A stretch of DNA of 5,871 bases, from contig CAZRZN010000265.1 in NCBI GenBank assembly GCA_964604565.1, positions 1 to 5,871 on the forward strand, written 5' to 3'. The position numbers were made by a program, and so were the translations under genes. Below the pieces are notes generated by a model that was not told the DNA's origin, did no database searches, and saw nothing but the letters and a program-made list of their open reading frames with translations. The first letter of the stretch is position 1. Every line of letters starts with the position of its first letter. Source of the stretch: CAZRZN01 sp964604565 (GTDB lineage: Bacteria > Pseudomonadota > Alphaproteobacteria > Rhodobacterales > Rhodobacteraceae). Shown in pieces: positions 5,586 through 5,871 of this stretch.

Positions 5586-5871
5586 GAACCGGTATAGGTC
5601 CGGGCATAGCGCGCGCCCAGAGACGTCAGAATTTCATAGCCGATGGTGCCGGCCCAGTCCGCCAGCGTATCGACGCTCTGGTGGCGGCCCAGAAGTTCCA
5701 GCGTGTCGGGGTCGCCCTCCACGGCACTGACGTCGACTCCGATCAGATCCATCGAGATTCGGCCCAGCACCTTGCAGCGCGTCTCACCGGCCCAGAGCCA
5801 GGCGTCCGGCCCCATGATGCGCAGGATGCCATCGGCATGCACGTTCTGACCGGGGTCGAAGCAGGCCACCG
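5582..5871 (-). CDS. alr: Alanine racemase, C-terminal 95 residues, enters from right edge
   Basis: Alanine racemase is a cytosolic PLP enzyme that interconverts L- and D-alanine, supplying D-alanine for peptidoglycan. Only the C-terminal beta domain is visible. It carries the characteristic GRISMDLIGVDVS block (36-48 of the fragment), whose Met-Asp pair lines the partner subunit's active site. It also has TIGYEILTSLGARY (75-88), whose tyrosine matches the PLP-side Tyr354 of the Geobacillus enzyme. The N-terminal barrel with the PLP lysine and the catalytic tyrosine lie outside the window. One oddity is that the usual GYxDG motif, normally 29 residues before the Met of SMD, reads HADG here. 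The stop overlaps the mlaE GTG by four bases, so alr heads or belongs to the envelope operon. Confidence 0.93.
   Translation of the reverse strand, partial: VACFDPGQNVHADGILRIMGPDAWLWAGETRCKVLGRISMDLIGVDVSAVEGDPDTLELLGRHQSVDTLADWAGTIGYEILTSLGARYARTYTGS

Noticed and set aside
4720..5607. 295-codon minus-strand open frame overlapping mlaE in another frame
   Set aside because: The mlaE frame has a full family signature here; this alternate frame is Arg/Gly/Ala-rich. Only its last 28 codons, outside mlaE, were kept as a separate low-confidence ORF.

Overview
This is a GC-rich chromosomal window with strong G/C third-position bias. The protein sequences and gene order look alphaproteobacterial, most likely Rhodobacterales (Roseobacter/Rhodobacter group). 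That placement is inferred from recognised protein families and the alr–mlaE–mlaF–pqiA-like–radA–cvpA–purF order, not from a database search. Every convincing gene is on the minus strand, so transcription runs from high to low coordinates, and coding density is near total. There are no rRNA or tRNA genes, mobile elements or CRISPR arrays, and no gap exceeds 300 bases.

In transcription order the window opens with the 3' end of alr (alanine racemase, D-alanine for peptidoglycan). A tightly overlapped envelope block follows. It holds mlaE (lipid-transport ABC permease), a possible 28-codon bridging ORF, mlaF (its ATPase), a 128-residue four-helix membrane protein of unknown function, and a single-domain PqiA/LetA-family membrane protein. 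Four of the five junctions are 4-base stop/start overlaps and the fifth is a 19-base overlap, so the block looks translationally coupled. No MCE-domain substrate-binding protein (MlaD/PqiB/LetB type), MlaC or MlaB is present here.

The second half is housekeeping. radA (DNA recombination/repair ATPase) follows after a 67-base gap, cvpA (inner-membrane protein) after 91 bases, and purF (first committed enzyme of purine synthesis) after 96 bases. purF runs off the left edge. Its only usable start is a TTG with a good Shine-Dalgarno sequence, giving a 29-residue propeptide before the catalytic cysteine. The cvpA–purF gap carries a plausible sigma70-type promoter and a small GC-rich hairpin, so purF may be transcribed from its own promoter as well as by read-through.

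The least explained part is the mlaE-to-pqiA-like stretch. It combines a MlaFE-type lipid ABC exporter/importer core with a half-size PqiA/LetA-type protein and an unknown membrane partner, which suggests a variant envelope lipid-trafficking module.
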